From: Heterobasidion occidentale
Lineage: Eukaryota; Basidiomycota; Agaricomycetes; Russulales; Bondarzewiaceae
DNA length: 64,000 nt
Direction of reading: 5' to 3'
Assembly: GCA_039111635.1 (NCBI GenBank)
Contig: JBCAQO010000008.1
Span: 1,488,001-1,552,000 of the forward strand
Part shown: piece by piece, positions 1 to 10,699 of the stretch
Layout: the number at the start of each line of letters is the position of its first letter
How positions within the stretch are numbered: position 1 is the stretch's first letter
Translations under genes and position numbers: made by a program
The notes under the pieces: model-generated
Database searches by the model: none
What the model was told of the DNA's origin: nothing
What the model saw: only the letters and a program-made list of their open reading frames with translations

Positions 1-518
1 GACAATGAAGCGACTGGCACAGAGGGAGTGCCAAAAGAAAGCTCTATAACGACAGGACTGTGGTCCAGAGGGTAAGAGTCTGAAGTAGATACAAAGAAGA
101 GAAGGGAGCGCACCTGTGGTCCAGAGGGTAAGAGTCTGAAGAAAGAATCGCCCTCGGACCACGGGTATTTAAGCTACAGAGAACAATAAGAAACGAAATA
201 GGAAGGTATGACATCAACGGGTCATCACAGGTGGTCCACCTTGTGGAGCGGTCAAAAGCTCCACCTGTAGGTCGGTCCGGAGTGTCAATGACATCACACA
301 GGACCACCTGAGTCAGCCAACCCGGTGAAACAACTGAAACAAAGTGAGACAAGGTGAAAACAAATTGAGACAGTCCAAAAAGAGAAAGAAAGCAATATAC
401 CCGCTCTGGGAGTGGCTGTAGGGCCGCTCCCAGCTGTAGAGGCGAGTAATCAATGAGTCCGTAAGGTGGCACCCATGTGGCACCCATGCCACATCAACCA
501 GAATGGCCACAAACAACA
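1..518 (-). repeat. LTR-A of Copia-A, minus strand, cut by window edge
   Basis: This is the reverse complement of the LTR seen whole at 2192-2721. It ends with the complement of the LTR start TGTTGTTTG at 518; its other end lies about 12 bp outside the window. It holds the 28-bp internal duplication typical of the family. Base 519 is the first base of a Gypsy-1 fragment. The left flank is missing, so it cannot be told whether this is a solo LTR or the end of a longer element. Confidence 0.9.
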
Positions 519-2191
519 TTGTTATCAGATTCCACCCCCTCACTAAGGTCTGGACACCTGGACAGAGCATTGGCATGATTGGTCGTTCTGGCCTTGTAGC
601 TGAGCTGGAAGTCAAATCGGGACAAAAACAAGCTCCAGCATGCTTGTCGCCTTGATAGGTCCCGTGCTGACTGAAAGTGTTCCAGGTTCTTGTGGTCTGT
701 CTAGATCTCAAAGGGATGACGGGCACCTTCGAGGTAGTGTTTCCAGTGTTCCAGTGCCTTGATGATTGCAAGGAGTTTGCGGTCATGCACGTTGTAATTC
801 CTTTCGGGCGGTGAAAACGATCCCGAGAGGTAAGCCACTGGGTGCCAGTCGTTATCAGGTCCTTCCTGTAAGAGGACTGCACCATATACGGAGAGGGAGG
901 CGTCGGTGATGAGCCGGTAGGGGCACATCGGGTCAGGGTATAGTAGGAAGGGTTGACTGATGAAGGCTTTCTTCAATCGGTCAAAAGCCTGTTGGCAATC
1001 CGTGGTCTAGTCCCATTTCATGTCTTTCTTGGTAAGGTCGTGCAGGGGTCAAGCGATTAAGGAAAACTTGTCAATGAATCGCCGGTAAAAGTTCCTCAGG
1101 CCTAAGAAAGAGCGGATGTCTCGGATTATGCGTGGGATGGGCCATTTCTAGATGGCTTCAATCTTTGAATCCTCTATGGCGACGTGGTCTTTTGAAATCG
1201 TATATCCCAAGTAGTTTAGCTTTTCCTTGTGGAACTCACATTTCTCTGGTTTGAGATAAAGATCATTGTCGCGTAGGATTTGGAGGACTTGTCGAACAAT
1301 CACAATGTGTTCTGCCATGGTTTTCGTGAAGATGAGGATGTCATCCATGTATACCACGATTTTCTAGGCCAGGATGAGCTCTTGGAAGATCATATTCATC
1401 ATGGCCTGGAAGGTCCCTGGGGAATTGCACAGCCCAAAGAACATTACTGTAGGTTCAAAGAGTCCCAAGGGTGTTACAAAGGCTGCCTTGGATTTGTCCC
1501 CTTCCTTGATGCGCACGTTGTTATATCCCCACCAAACATCCAGCTTCGAGAATACCGTTGCCCCTCAAACGATATCCAAGAGTTCTTGGATTAATGGTGG
1601 GGGACAGACATCTCAAATGGTGTGTTCATTGAGGTGGCGATAATCCTATACAGGGTATAGTTTTCCATCCTTCTTGTTTATAAAGAAGAAGGAGGCCACA
1701 CTGTGTGCTGTCGATCGACGTATTGTTCCCCTAGAAAGATGCTCCTTGATGAATTTTCCTAGCTTGTTGTGTTGCTCCGGGCTCAAGGGAAATATCCTTG
1801 GAGCTTGAGGTTTGAAAGATGGCTTGAGATTTATCGCATGGTCCCATATGGTGTGCTTGGGGAGCCTTTGTGATTGCCTTTTGTCGAGGTAGAAATGGTA
1901 TTCCGACGGTACGCCATCCGTTAAGTTGGTCGTGTCGATTTCCTCTTCTAGGTCTTTGTCAAAACTAGCGAACCCTGAGGGTTTGGGAGCTACCTTTCTG
2001 ATGACGGGTTCTTCTCCGCTATCCGTTGCGGAGGAGTCAAACGGTATTTGCGCGTCTTCGGTGACTTCTTCTGAAGCTTCGCCCTGGGCTACCTCTTGCT
2101 GAGCTTGCCGGCGTTTCTTCCTTTCAGTTACTTGCTCCTCGAGCCACTTCCGAGCCTTGGCTTGTCGGGATTTGTGCTCTAACAGGGAGAG
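519..2191 (-). pseudogene. Gypsy-1 family pol fragment (RT and RNase H)
   Basis: The minus strand encodes the middle of a Ty3/gypsy polyprotein and matches 49,769-51,390 of the complete Gypsy-1 copy. In order: the charged linker before RT (about 2224-1960), RT fingers (FFINKKDGKL near 1690), the RT active site YMDD (about 1340) and RNase H (TDASLS near 900, then TDHKNLE near 700, where the preceding Trp has become a stop). Several frames are broken. The YMDD box is intact here, whereas the complete Gypsy-1 copy has YMDN, so this fragment comes from a less damaged relative. Both ends abut LTR-A copies of opposite orientation. Protease, integrase and LTR-B are absent. Confidence 0.88.
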
Positions 2192-2721
2192 TGTTGTTTG
2201 TGGCCATTCTGGTTGATGTGGCATGAGTGCAACATGCGTGCCACCTTACAGACTGATTGATTACTCGCCTCTACAGCTGGGAGCGGCCCTACAGCCACTC
2301 CCAGAGCGGGTATATTGCTTTCTTTCTCCTTTTGGACTCTCTCAATTTGTTACACCTTGTCTCACTTTGTTTCAGTTCTTTCAACGGGTTAGCTGACTCA
2401 GATGGTCCTGTGTGATGTCATTGACACTCCGGACCGACCTACAGGTGGAGCCTTTGACCGCTTTGTAAGGTGGACCACCTGTAATGACCCGTTGATGTCA
2501 TACCTTCCTATTTCGTTTCTTATTGTTCTCTGTAGCTTAAATACCCGTGGTCCAAGGGCGATTCTTTCTTCAGACTCTTACCCTCTGGACCACAGGTGCG
2601 CTCCCTTCTGTTCTTTGTATCTACTTCAGACTCTTACCCTCTGGACCACAGTCCTGTCGTTATAGAGCTTTCATTTGGCACTCTCTCTGTGCCAGTCGCT
2701 TCATTCTCACTGCGCTCAACA
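2192..2721 (+). repeat. 5' LTR-A of Copia-A
   Basis: A 530-bp terminal repeat that starts TGTTGTTTG and ends CTCAACA, so it has TG...CA ends with a short inverted repeat. It is followed directly by a primer-binding site and a copia Gag start, which identifies it as a 5' LTR. Inside, a 28-bp sequence occurs twice (2568-2595 and 2624-2651). An AT-rich TTAAATA box lies at about 2537. Two TGATGTCA sites (about 2414 and 2493) resemble CRE/ATF sites. The preceding five bases are GAGAG, but the far end of the element is lost, so a target duplication cannot be confirmed. Confidence 0.92.
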
Positions 2722-2733
2722 GGTTATGGGCCC
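2722..2733 (+). promoter_or_regulatory. Primer-binding site, half-tRNA iMet type
   Basis: GGTTATGGGCCC starts at the first base after the LTR. It is the complement of the anticodon loop and flank of eukaryotic initiator tRNA-Met (GGGCCCATAACC), not of a tRNA 3' end. Copia of Drosophila is primed by such an internally cleaved initiator tRNA, so the same mechanism is inferred. Confidence 0.75.
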
Positions 2734-2915
2734 TGCGCTCTAGCGACTTTGCTCTACATCGTTTTATCGACACTTTCTGGTCTCCCATCTGCTGTGCCAC
2801 ACCTTTCTGGCCACACCTCTTTGCTGCCACATCTTCCCCATCACTTTCCCTGCCTTTCCTATCATCCCATATCGTTTCCAACACCTTTCCCTGCTCGTGC
2901 CACTCGTGCCACACC

Positions 2916-3036
2916 ATGTCTGACCCCTCATTCGCTCTCCCTTCTGTCTCCCCTCTCAATAATCGCAACTACCCTTCCTGGTCCAAAGAGATCAAGGCCT
3001 AGCTTCGTCTCAAAGGCCTGTGGCTTCTGGTCTCTG
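2916..3036 (+). pseudogene. Copia-A gag, N-terminal fragment
   Basis: An ATG at 2916 opens a frame typical of fungal copia Gag: MSDPSFALPSV, then NYPSWSKEIKA, a stop (TAG, 3000-3002, where Trp is expected), then LRLKGLWLLVSGEEG. The last motif is the usual start of the copia Gag capsid region. About 40 codons remain. After about 3036 the sequence changes to the Gypsy-1 3' end, so the rest of this copy was lost by deletion or rearrangement. Confidence 0.8.
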
Positions 3037-3387
3037 GTGAAGAAGGGACTGGCTTATCAAACATACCAGGGAGCCCTGGTTGAGCAGCTGCGTATTGACT
3101 CTAGGAGTGTACTCAAACAAAATGTAATGGTGAAGGAAGAACACCAGGGAGAAACACGGTATTGTGGCGATACCGCAGGACTTCAAATCAAACAGCTCAA
3201 TGGAGACGGAAAACTCCTAGGCATTGTAAACAATGTAAGTCGGTCTTCGCCCCAGAAAACAAAGTCATATCGGGAAGACGCATCCCGATCTTTATTAGAC
3301 GACCAGAAAGCAATTGTACATGGAATGACGATGAAGCTTGCGAAGGCAAGTAGTCCCCTCAGGAGTTGGGACCTAGAAAGGGGGTAA
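3037..3387 (+). mobile_element. Gypsy-1 3' terminal non-coding segment
   Basis: This stretch aligns with 56,728-57,079 of the complete Gypsy-1 copy, with many substitutions. It ends in a purine run (GAAAGGGGGTAA, 3376-3387), a polypurine tract just before LTR-B. There is no coding sense. It shows that a second Gypsy-1 copy existed here, of which only the 3' end remains. Confidence 0.85.
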
Positions 3388-4017
3388 TGTTATGACTTGA
3401 CCGATCAGGGTCCTTTGGGGCTGGTCTATCTGATGGTTCAAGCATCACATGCTAGGCGGCTCCACTACGGAGCATACATCAAGGTATTTGGCATGTCCTT
3501 AGGAGCCGACTGGACCAATGGTTCTTCAAGACATCGGTAGAGGGTATATGGGAGGATCATGGGTACAGTGGATTGATAAGATAGGCATTCACATGCCATG
3601 GGCTTAGGGCTTATGGGTAAGCACCTCGTTGCACCAGGATGGATTGGTGCGACTGGAGAAGTACAAGAGTAGGCACCGGCTGAGAGAGATGGCGACCACA
3701 GCTCTCCTGGGATGGATACCCGGAGAAGCATATGGACTCTTACCCTATACCCTATACAGTATATAAGGCCCATAGAATAGGCTGAGGATCTTCAGTCTAT
3801 TCTCCTTTGTTTGTTCGTATCTTCCTATATAGACACTTTGTTCCTTGGTATCCTCGCATACCAACCTTTGTCCCTTCATATCTTCGAATACAAACAATCA
3901 TTATTCCCTCTTGTATCATTGCCTGATACAGTCAAGACTTCGTCCACCCCTTAGTCCATCGTGTGACCTAGGGAAGAACCTGTTACTCTTGGGTTACTGA
4001 ACGAGCATTTTGTAACA
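3388..4017 (+). repeat. 3' LTR-B of a truncated Gypsy-1 copy
   Basis: A 630-bp LTR that starts TGTTATGACTTG and ends TTTGTAACA. It has a TATA box (TATATAAGG, about 3764) and, about 34 bp further on, the predicted transcript start AGTCTATTCT. It follows directly on the Gypsy-1 polypurine tract. The next base begins Gypsy-3 integrase, so this copy had inserted into Gypsy-3. Confidence 0.9.
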
Positions 4018-5002
4018 GTTTGCCGCTAGATTTACCAAAGAGCTTTGGAAAAAACTAGGAGTAACCATGGCATTAAGCACAGCGTACTATCCAGAAACCG
4101 ATGGAGAAGCTGAAAGGGTAAACCAAGAACTCAAACAATACCTTAGAGCGTTTTGTAACTACGAACAAGACAACTGGCTAGAGCTCCTCCTATATGCGAA
4201 ATTTGCACATAACATACGTGAACATTCGGCAACACACCAATCACTGTTCCAACTTCTATATAGGTTTAACTTATCCATTGTACCACAAATTGAACCAAGG
4301 TCCGATATCCTGAGCGTAGAAAGACGATTGGAAAAGCTAAAACACATAAGAGAAGAAACCAAAGCTAGCCTAGAAGTTGTGGCAGAGTTAATGAAGAAAA
4401 AAACGGCGAAACATGAGGTCAAACTGAAAGAAGGGCAGAAGGTTTAGCTCTCGGGAAAAAACATTAAGATGACCTACCCAAAGGACAAAATAGCACCAAA
4501 GCTCCATGGACCGTTTCTTGTCGAAGAAAGACTGGGACCCGTAATATTCCAACTAAAACTCCTGCCAACTAGGAAAATACACCCCATATTATATGTCTCC
4601 CTCCTAACACCATATCGGGAAACAAACACCCATAGACCAAACTTTGAAGAACCACCTCCTGACCTCATAGAAGGAGAAGATGAAGATGAAGTCAAAGAGA
4701 TACTTGACAAAAGGAAACGAGGCCATGGATATCAATATCTAGTACAATGGAAAGGATATCCTGACTCATTAAATGAATAGATCACAAGGGCAAACCTAAC
4801 CAACGTAAAAGAATTGGTAGAAGCTTACGACGTAAAACACCCGTCCACCATCCCTTTGAGGACAATCCTGACAAACATTGAACAAACAAATCAAAAAACA
4901 TATAAAATCTCTAACTTGATACTCTCAATCCCCTCATCCATTTGGACCTCTCACACCTTCCACGACTTCCTCGCCAACCTCACCTCCCTCTATCATGTCT
5001 GA
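4018..5002 (+). pseudogene. Gypsy-3 pol: integrase C-terminal half and chromodomain
   Basis: The frame reads through the end of a Ty3/gypsy integrase: FTKELWKKLG, then LSTAYYPETDGEAERVNQEL, which carries the catalytic Glu (about 4070-4130), then the GPFLVEERLGP/HPILYVSLLTPY region (about 4510-4610), and a chromodomain (EVKEILDKRKRGHGYQYLV, WKGYPDSLNE, about 4690-4800). Two TAG stops (4445-4447 and 4778-4780) sit where Trp is normal. The frame ends at 5000-5002 and overlaps the ORF3 start. Earlier pol domains were lost at the LTR-B junction. Chromodomains are thought to guide integration to heterochromatin. Confidence 0.88.
4901..4908 (+). promoter_or_regulatory. Internal TATA box upstream of Gypsy-3 ORF3
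   Basis: TATAAAAT lies 94 bp before the ORF3 ATG, inside the end of pol. A pyrimidine-rich stretch follows (about 4930-4990), as is common at fungal transcript starts. The other two gypsy families in the window show the same placement. Confidence 0.5.
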
Positions 5003-6041
5003 CTTTGAACAAACTGCGACTCCTCCCATTACCACACCGTCGTCTCCTACCATAATTGACCGCTCTGTACAGACTACACCTTCACCCCCCTCCACTGAAT
5101 CCGACATCTCGGAAGAGAGAGAAAACCCTCTGTGGATGGCGGACGAAGAAGCGGCCCTCAATGAAGCAAATGTGAAAGAAGATGCCAGGAGAGATGCAGA
5201 GATAGAAGCTAGGTGGCATCATGACAATTACCTTGACAAAGCCGGAAACTTATGGGAAAGAAGCGACCCAAACAGGCTAGAGAGAAGCAATGGATGGTTG
5301 GACTTGGATTTGGACCATGACCACAAAGTAAAAAGGTTCAGGATCCTTGAGCAAAACGATTGAGATGAGGAACAGGTCAGAGCTAATGAAGAGAGGGAAC
5401 AACTTGAGCAACATCCACCCACTCCACACCCATCCACCAATTGAATCAAGTGGTCCACATCCTCTCCTCCTCCTCTCTTCGAAGCACAACCCGCGATAGT
5501 CTTCCCCAACAGAGACAGTTACCTCACCATGCCGGTCACACACCTTTTAGGATTACTCGAAGGAACCCCCTCTCACAAATTCATGTCTGGATCGAGCATA
5601 GACATCATACAGGTGTTGGATGTCCTCAGGGAAGAACAAGCCTTCGTCCAACACACGCAACGAGCTCTCCAAGCGCAGGAAGACACAATCACCGCAAGAA
5701 TCCTCATGAGAGAAAGACAACTCATGGGCTTGGTGGGGCCAACTCAATATCAAGATGACATATTCGATTTCGCAGAATATTATATGCCAACCACGGAAGT
5801 AGTCTCCCGGGCCTCCTCATCCGCAATCTAACAGATCTCCATACCACCCCATGCCTGGGACATATGATATCAGGATTCCACGCTTCGACGATGTTTACGT
5901 ATTTACCTGTGCAGAAAAAATGTTCGAACTAAGGGTCGTGTTCTTCAGACTCTGAACTCCGCTGATTCGAAGGAGAGTACCATTGATCCAGGACGAAGAA
6001 GACCCACACACCCCCACTAACCTTTGAAGAAATTGTCATCT

Positions 6042-6546
6042 TGTTAAGCGCAGTGACAATGAAGCGACTGGCACAGAGAAAGTGCCAAAAGAAAGCTCTA
6101 TAACGACAGGACTGTGGTCCAGAGGGTAAGAGTCTAAGTAGATACAAAGAACAGAAGGGAGCGCACCTCCACAGGTATTTAAGCTACAGAGAACAGTAGA
6201 AAACAAAATAGGAAGGTATGACATCAACGGGTCATTAGAGGTGGTCCACTTTACAAAGCGGTCAAAAGCTCCACCTGTAGGTCGGTCCGGAGTGTCAATG
6301 ACATCACACAGGACCACCTGAGTCAGCTAACCCGGTGAAAGAACTGAAACGAAGTGAGACAAGGTGAAAACAAATTGAGAGAGTCCAAAAGGAGAAAGAA
6401 AGCAATATACCCGCTCTGGGAGTGGCTGTAGGGCCGCTCCCAGCTGTAGAGGCGAGTAATCAATCAGTCTGTAAGGTGGCACGCATGTGGCACCCATGCC
6501 ACATCAACCAGCCATGCCACATCAACCAGAATGGCCACAAACAACA
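6042..6546 (-). repeat. Solo LTR-A with target duplication CATCT
   Basis: A 505-bp LTR-A in minus orientation, bounded by CATCT at 6037-6041 and 6547-6551, is a solo LTR left by LTR-LTR recombination. It lacks one unit of the 28-bp internal duplication and has a 17-bp tandem duplication near 6494-6527 (CATGCCACATCAACCAG twice). It interrupts Gypsy-3 ORF3, so Copia-A was active after Gypsy-3 inserted. Confidence 0.93.
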
Positions 6547-6827
6547 CATCTGGTACAATATAAAACTGCCAGGATTCACAACGGTTTGACTCTGTTGGAA
6601 TCGGTGACCACCGGTACGATGAGAAGAGGGACTCAGTTCAAAGATGCAGTACCCGCGCAATTATAACAGATGGTATACCTTGACATCTGTACTCAAGGGC
6701 TATCGCGTCAAGGCTCAGCAGGGGATAATGAGAACGAGTGTCCACTAGTTATTCCGAATACACGACTCAAATTACACATTGCTTATGTTTTTCTTGAATT
6801 ACTCATGGTTTCTGGTACTAACGGTCT

Positions 6828-6839
6828 AAAGCGGGGGAG
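6828..6839 (+). promoter_or_regulatory. Polypurine tract of Gypsy-3
   Basis: AAAGCGGGGGAG directly precedes the LTR start TGATGTTACG. This is the expected plus-strand primer position. Confidence 0.7.
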
Positions 6840-7130
6840 TGATGTTACGAACTGACTTTGTTTTGATTATATAACCATATTTTCTCACCTTCTACATAGG
6901 AACATGTTGGACCCTTCCCAAGTCAGTACCTCGCACTCCTGCTCCATAGTTACTTGGTCCGTGCATCTGTTTGTATATATTTAAGCACTATGTGCGCAGT
7001 AGGGAAGGAAGCCTTAGGCTATCCACCTTTGTTCAATCTAAGAACTGCTGTTCACCAGTCTTCTAGATTCGATTCATCACTCTGATTAACCCATCAAACC
7101 TCTTCATCCTTCACCTTGCTCTCATCTAAA
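6840..7130 (+). repeat. Gypsy-3 3' LTR, right end uncertain
   Basis: The sequence starts TGATGTTACGAAC after the polypurine tract. It has a TATA-like TATATATTTAAG at about 6973 and a CT-rich downstream part. No second copy lies in the window, so the right boundary is a guess. Confidence 0.55.
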
Positions 7131-8708
7131 GAAGTTGTTGTGGCCTAGGTCATTGCTGTTTGTGACAACATGCTCTCCAGAGAATGTTGAGCATCAAAAA
7201 GATTGCTATACCGGTACAATGGAGGGCAAACTGTATGAGAACAAGCTGACTAAAACTTTGACACAGCTAGAGGCCAGGAATCCTGTGCCACGCAGCCAAA
7301 CAAGATACCATGCTGTGTTGCCTTCTCAATGAGGAGTCTATTCAACACATTGCTGGCTTTGGAAGCTGTGAGCCCATCCCTTGCTTTCTAGACCAAATCT
7401 CATCTCCGTTCCAGCAATGCTAGCTAGTTATGGCAGAGGAGAAGTGGTTAGAGTCGATATTCATACTCTCCATGCACAATCAGCTATGCAAGAACCTACA
7501 GTAGAACCACCCAGTGTCTGATATTGTTTCCCCATTTTGCAAACATTGTTAGGTGAGAGGCACAGCCAAACAATTACTGGCATTTCACTGACCCCCATGG
7601 CTGTGAAAGGAAACCTCCTGGTGCATCACTATTGCTAGTATAGGCAACACAATCGTCACACCTCATCTATTAAGAAGCACACTTGTCCTTTGAACCCTTA
7701 TACTTCTCCCATGGCAACAAACACCTTGCACATTAACAGCTACACTAATCATCTGGTGACAATATTATGACATCTTGTTTAGAAATCAACACTTGCCTTT
7801 CCTGCCTGTTCCTAGCCAACATCCCCTCTAGGCTCTTGCAAGTAGCCATCAGGCATCACATTTCCTCTTTGGAAGACAACATGCCTGTCAGCACCTTTTC
7901 CTGATGGTCCAGCTAAATAAGAGTTGTCAGTTCGACCGCTTTGAGAATGTCAGTGGCCTTTTCCATCAGAGCCTTTGTATCCATGATTCCATCGCTTATG
8001 TATGACCATTTTGAGCGTGACCTTGATCCAAGAGGCATGCCCAGCCCACGCCAACAAGGTGTGTCTTGGAGTGGCTGGTTGTCTTGGACAGCCTTCCCCA
8101 CTTGCCCCTTCTCCACTTTTTGCACTACAGGTGCATGTGATGATCCCGCCTGTACAACAAGTGCGGTTACATCTCATCTCTTGGCAGATCAAATAGTACT
8201 CACCTTCACCCTCAAGGTGTCCTTGGTGCACTTGTGCCTGCAATCTCTTCCACATTGACCCCCTCCCTCTTTCTCTTCAAAGGACCCAGGATCATGCCAA
8301 CATTATCTCCTTCAGCACCCATAAGTGGCCACAGTGGGTACTGATCCACTATTGGTCTTGTCCTGATGACCATGCAATCAAGGTTTTGAGCCTGCATTAA
8401 AGAAGACCACACAGATACCTCCTTTGCACTTTTTGTGTGGCCCCACCGTCATGCTCACTAGGCCTTTGCACCAACTTTGGCTTCTCAGATGGGTTGTGGG
8501 TGGCCACATGAACACAATAAGAAGCACCCTTTATCCAAAACTCCACAGCACTGCCAACATCTGTCCAATTGTTCCTTGACACAGAGGCCAACACTGTGCT
8601 TTTGACCTTTCTCCTTACTCACCATAGGCTACGGTGTTCTGCCAGGCCTCATCTCCTGCTACGTGGCCAGAATCTCAAGCAAGATGCCCACCTGCCTCCT
8701 GCTCCGGG
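7131..8708. other. Unassigned stretch, coding-like scraps only
   Basis: There is no recognisable gene. A 65-codon open frame (7135-7332, plus strand) starts with a non-ATG codon and has no family resemblance. On the minus strand, 7913-8594 holds several short overlapping frames, one with clustered cysteines (about 8100-8255), which could be a decayed transposase or zinc-binding protein. I cannot assign it. Confidence 0.4.
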
Positions 8709-9238
8709 TGTTGAGCGCAGTGACAATGAAGCGACTGGCACAGAGAAAGTGCCAAAAAGAAGCTCTATAATGACAGGACTGTGGTCCAGAGGGTAAGAGT
8801 CTGAAGTAGATACAAAGAACAGAAGGGAGCACACCTGCGGTCCAGAGGGTAAGAGTCTGAAGAAAGAATCGCCTTCGGACCACAGGTATTTAAGCTACAG
8901 AGAACAATAGGAAACAAAATAGGAAAGCATGACATCAACGGGTCATTGCAGGTGGTCCACCTTACAAGCGGTCAAAAGCTCCATCTGTAGGTCGGTCCGG
9001 AGTGTCAATGACATCACACAGGACCACCTGAGTCAGCTAACCCGGTGAAAGAACTGAAACGAAGTGAGACAAGGTTAAAACAGAGTGAGACAGTCCAAAA
9101 AGAGAAAGAAAGCAATATACCCGCTCTGGGAGTGGCTGTAGGGCCGCTCCCAGCTGTAGAGGCGAGCAATCAATCAGTCCATAAGGTGGCATGCATGTTG
9201 CACCCATGCCACATCAACCAGAATGGCCACAAACAACA
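8709..9238 (-). repeat. LTR-A, minus strand, head-on to Copia-A pol
   Basis: A full 530-bp LTR-A, reverse oriented (TGTTGAGCGCAG at 8709; end AACAACA at 9238). The Copia-A coding sequence starts at the next base but in plus orientation, so this LTR is not the 5' LTR of that copy. The five flanking bases (CCGGG, GCACC) do not match, so a simple insertion is not supported; inversion or recombination between copies is likely. Confidence 0.9.
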
Positions 9239-10656
9239 GCACCCTCCCACCTCTTGCTCCTGTTGTTCTTCCTCCCGATGCTCTCCCTCCTGTCATTCCA
9301 GCGCCACCTCCTGCGCTTAGAACACGCTCTAGGAATCGCTCTGCCACCCCTGAACCAGGTCCATCTGTTACTCGACGCTCTACTCGCATTCATCGTGCTC
9401 CTGGCGAATGGTGGAAGGTTAGGACGCTGCCTGCAGACAATGATGCTCATTCTGATGCCACTGAGGACGCTCCTAATGCTTCTGGGGATGCAGATATGTA
9501 ACCCATTGTTGAGGATGCATTTCTGGCTGAAGTCGAGCGTGCCTTGTTCACCTCTGGTGCAGAAAAGGCTGAGCCTTCGACATATCGTCAGGCGATGAAG
9601 CGTCCTGATGCAGATGAGTGGCAGAAGGCGGCAGAGGAAGAGATGGAGGCTCATGCTCGAAATCGCACCTAGGACATTGTTCCACTGCCTGAGGGCTGCA
9701 AGGCGATTGTTTCTCGTTGGGTTTTCAAGGTGAAGCACAACACGGATGGCTCTGTCGAACGCTACAAGGCTCGTCTCGTCGCCAAGGGCTTCAGTTAGCG
9801 CCCTGGATTCAATTATTTCGAGACATTTGCCCCCATAGCCAAGTTTGCAGCGATTCGTGCCATCCTTGCTCTCTCTGCCCTCGAGGACTTTCACCTGCGC
9901 TCTGTGGACATCTCCCATGCGTTTATCAATGGCGATCTGGACACTGTGGTTTATATAGAGCAGCCTGAAGGATTTGAGCAGGGACAACCTGAGATGTACA
10001 AGAAGTTGAAGGCGGCTCTGGAGCGCATGGGATTCAAGGCGATCTACTCTGACAACAGTATCTATGTCTATGCCAAGGATCAGGTCAAGGTCATTCTCCC
10101 TGTCTTTGTCGATGACTGCACATTTACATCGAATTCCTTGTCCCTGCTCGATGATCTCATTGTTGAGCTCTCTAGGTCGTTCAAACTTCGCGATTTGGGA
10201 CCCACCACCGCTCTTCTTGGTATAGAGCTTGCTAGGGATCGCCCCAATCGTCGCCTGATGCTCTCCCAGCGCCAGTACATTCTAGACATGCAGGAGCATT
10301 ATGGACAGGCCGACTCGACCCCTGTGAAGACTCCCATGGTCCCTGGCACCAATCTCTCTGTCTCCTGGATGCACAATTTGCTCACTGAACTTGGCTACTC
10401 CCTCTCTGAGCCGTCGATTCTCCGCGTCGATACCCAGTCCGCTGTTGCAGTTAGCAAGAATCTAGAGCACCATGGGCGCATGAAGCATCTCGATCTTTGT
10501 TTCTTTTGGCTCAGGGACCAGGTAGAGGCTGGTGTGATTGCTCCAGCCTACGTTCCTCCTGCGGACAACGCTGCGGACATCCTGACGAAGGCTGTTCCAC
10601 CTGAGAAGATGAAGATTTGCTGCAGCTTGATGGGACTAGAGGATCTGCCGCATTAG
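9239..10656 (+). pseudogene. Copia-A pol: RT and RNase H remnant
   Basis: One frame runs from LTR-A to 10,656 with three internal stops (9499, 9670, 9796). Order: a Pro-rich linker with the RRSTRIHRAP motif typical of copia after integrase, then RT: EWQKAAEEEMEAH, IVSRWVFKVKHN, RYKARLVAKGFS, FNYFETFAPIAK, VDISHAFINGDL, and the active-site FVDD (about 10,105). Two deletions are clear. About 20 codons with the LYGLKQ motif are missing near 10,003, and a larger piece before RNase H is missing near 10,365. RNase H resumes at DTQSAVAVSKN and HHGRMKHLD. The end ADILTKAVPPEK is the normal copia C-terminus. Stops at 9670 (Trp) and 9796 (Gln) fit C-to-T change. Confidence 0.93.
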
Positions 10657-10690
10657 GAGGGTGTTATGGACGCTCTAGAGGCGTGGAATC

Positions 10691-10699
10691 AGGAGGGTG
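10691..10699 (+). promoter_or_regulatory. Polypurine tract of Copia-A
   Basis: AGGAGGGTG directly precedes the LTR start, 34 bp after the pol stop codon. Confidence 0.6.

Larger units (their letters stand above)
4995..6839 (+). pseudogene. Gypsy-3 ORF3 (post-pol accessory protein), interrupted
   Basis: The ATG at 4995 opens a frame that continues to 5831 with only two internal stops (TGA at 5361 and 5442). The protein starts MSDFEQTATPP, has a Ser/Thr/Pro-rich acidic N-terminus, then a charged helical region (EEAALNEANVKEDARRDAE) and a likely coiled coil (VLDVLREEQAFVQHTQRAL). After 5831 the likely frame shifts. It runs across the site of the solo LTR-A: removing the LTR and one target copy restores TFEEIVIWYNIKLPGF. 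No known domain is recognised. The gene sits between pol and the polypurine tract, where typical fungal chromoviruses have nothing. Confidence 0.6.

Noticed and set aside
1..2721. A single Copia-A element bounded by LTRs at 1-518 and 2192-2721
   Set aside because: The two LTRs are in opposite orientation, the interior is Gypsy-1, and the right LTR leads outward into copia gag.
7135..7332. Host gene fragment
   Set aside because: It starts at a non-ATG codon, has no splice sites or family likeness, and lies between transposon remnants.
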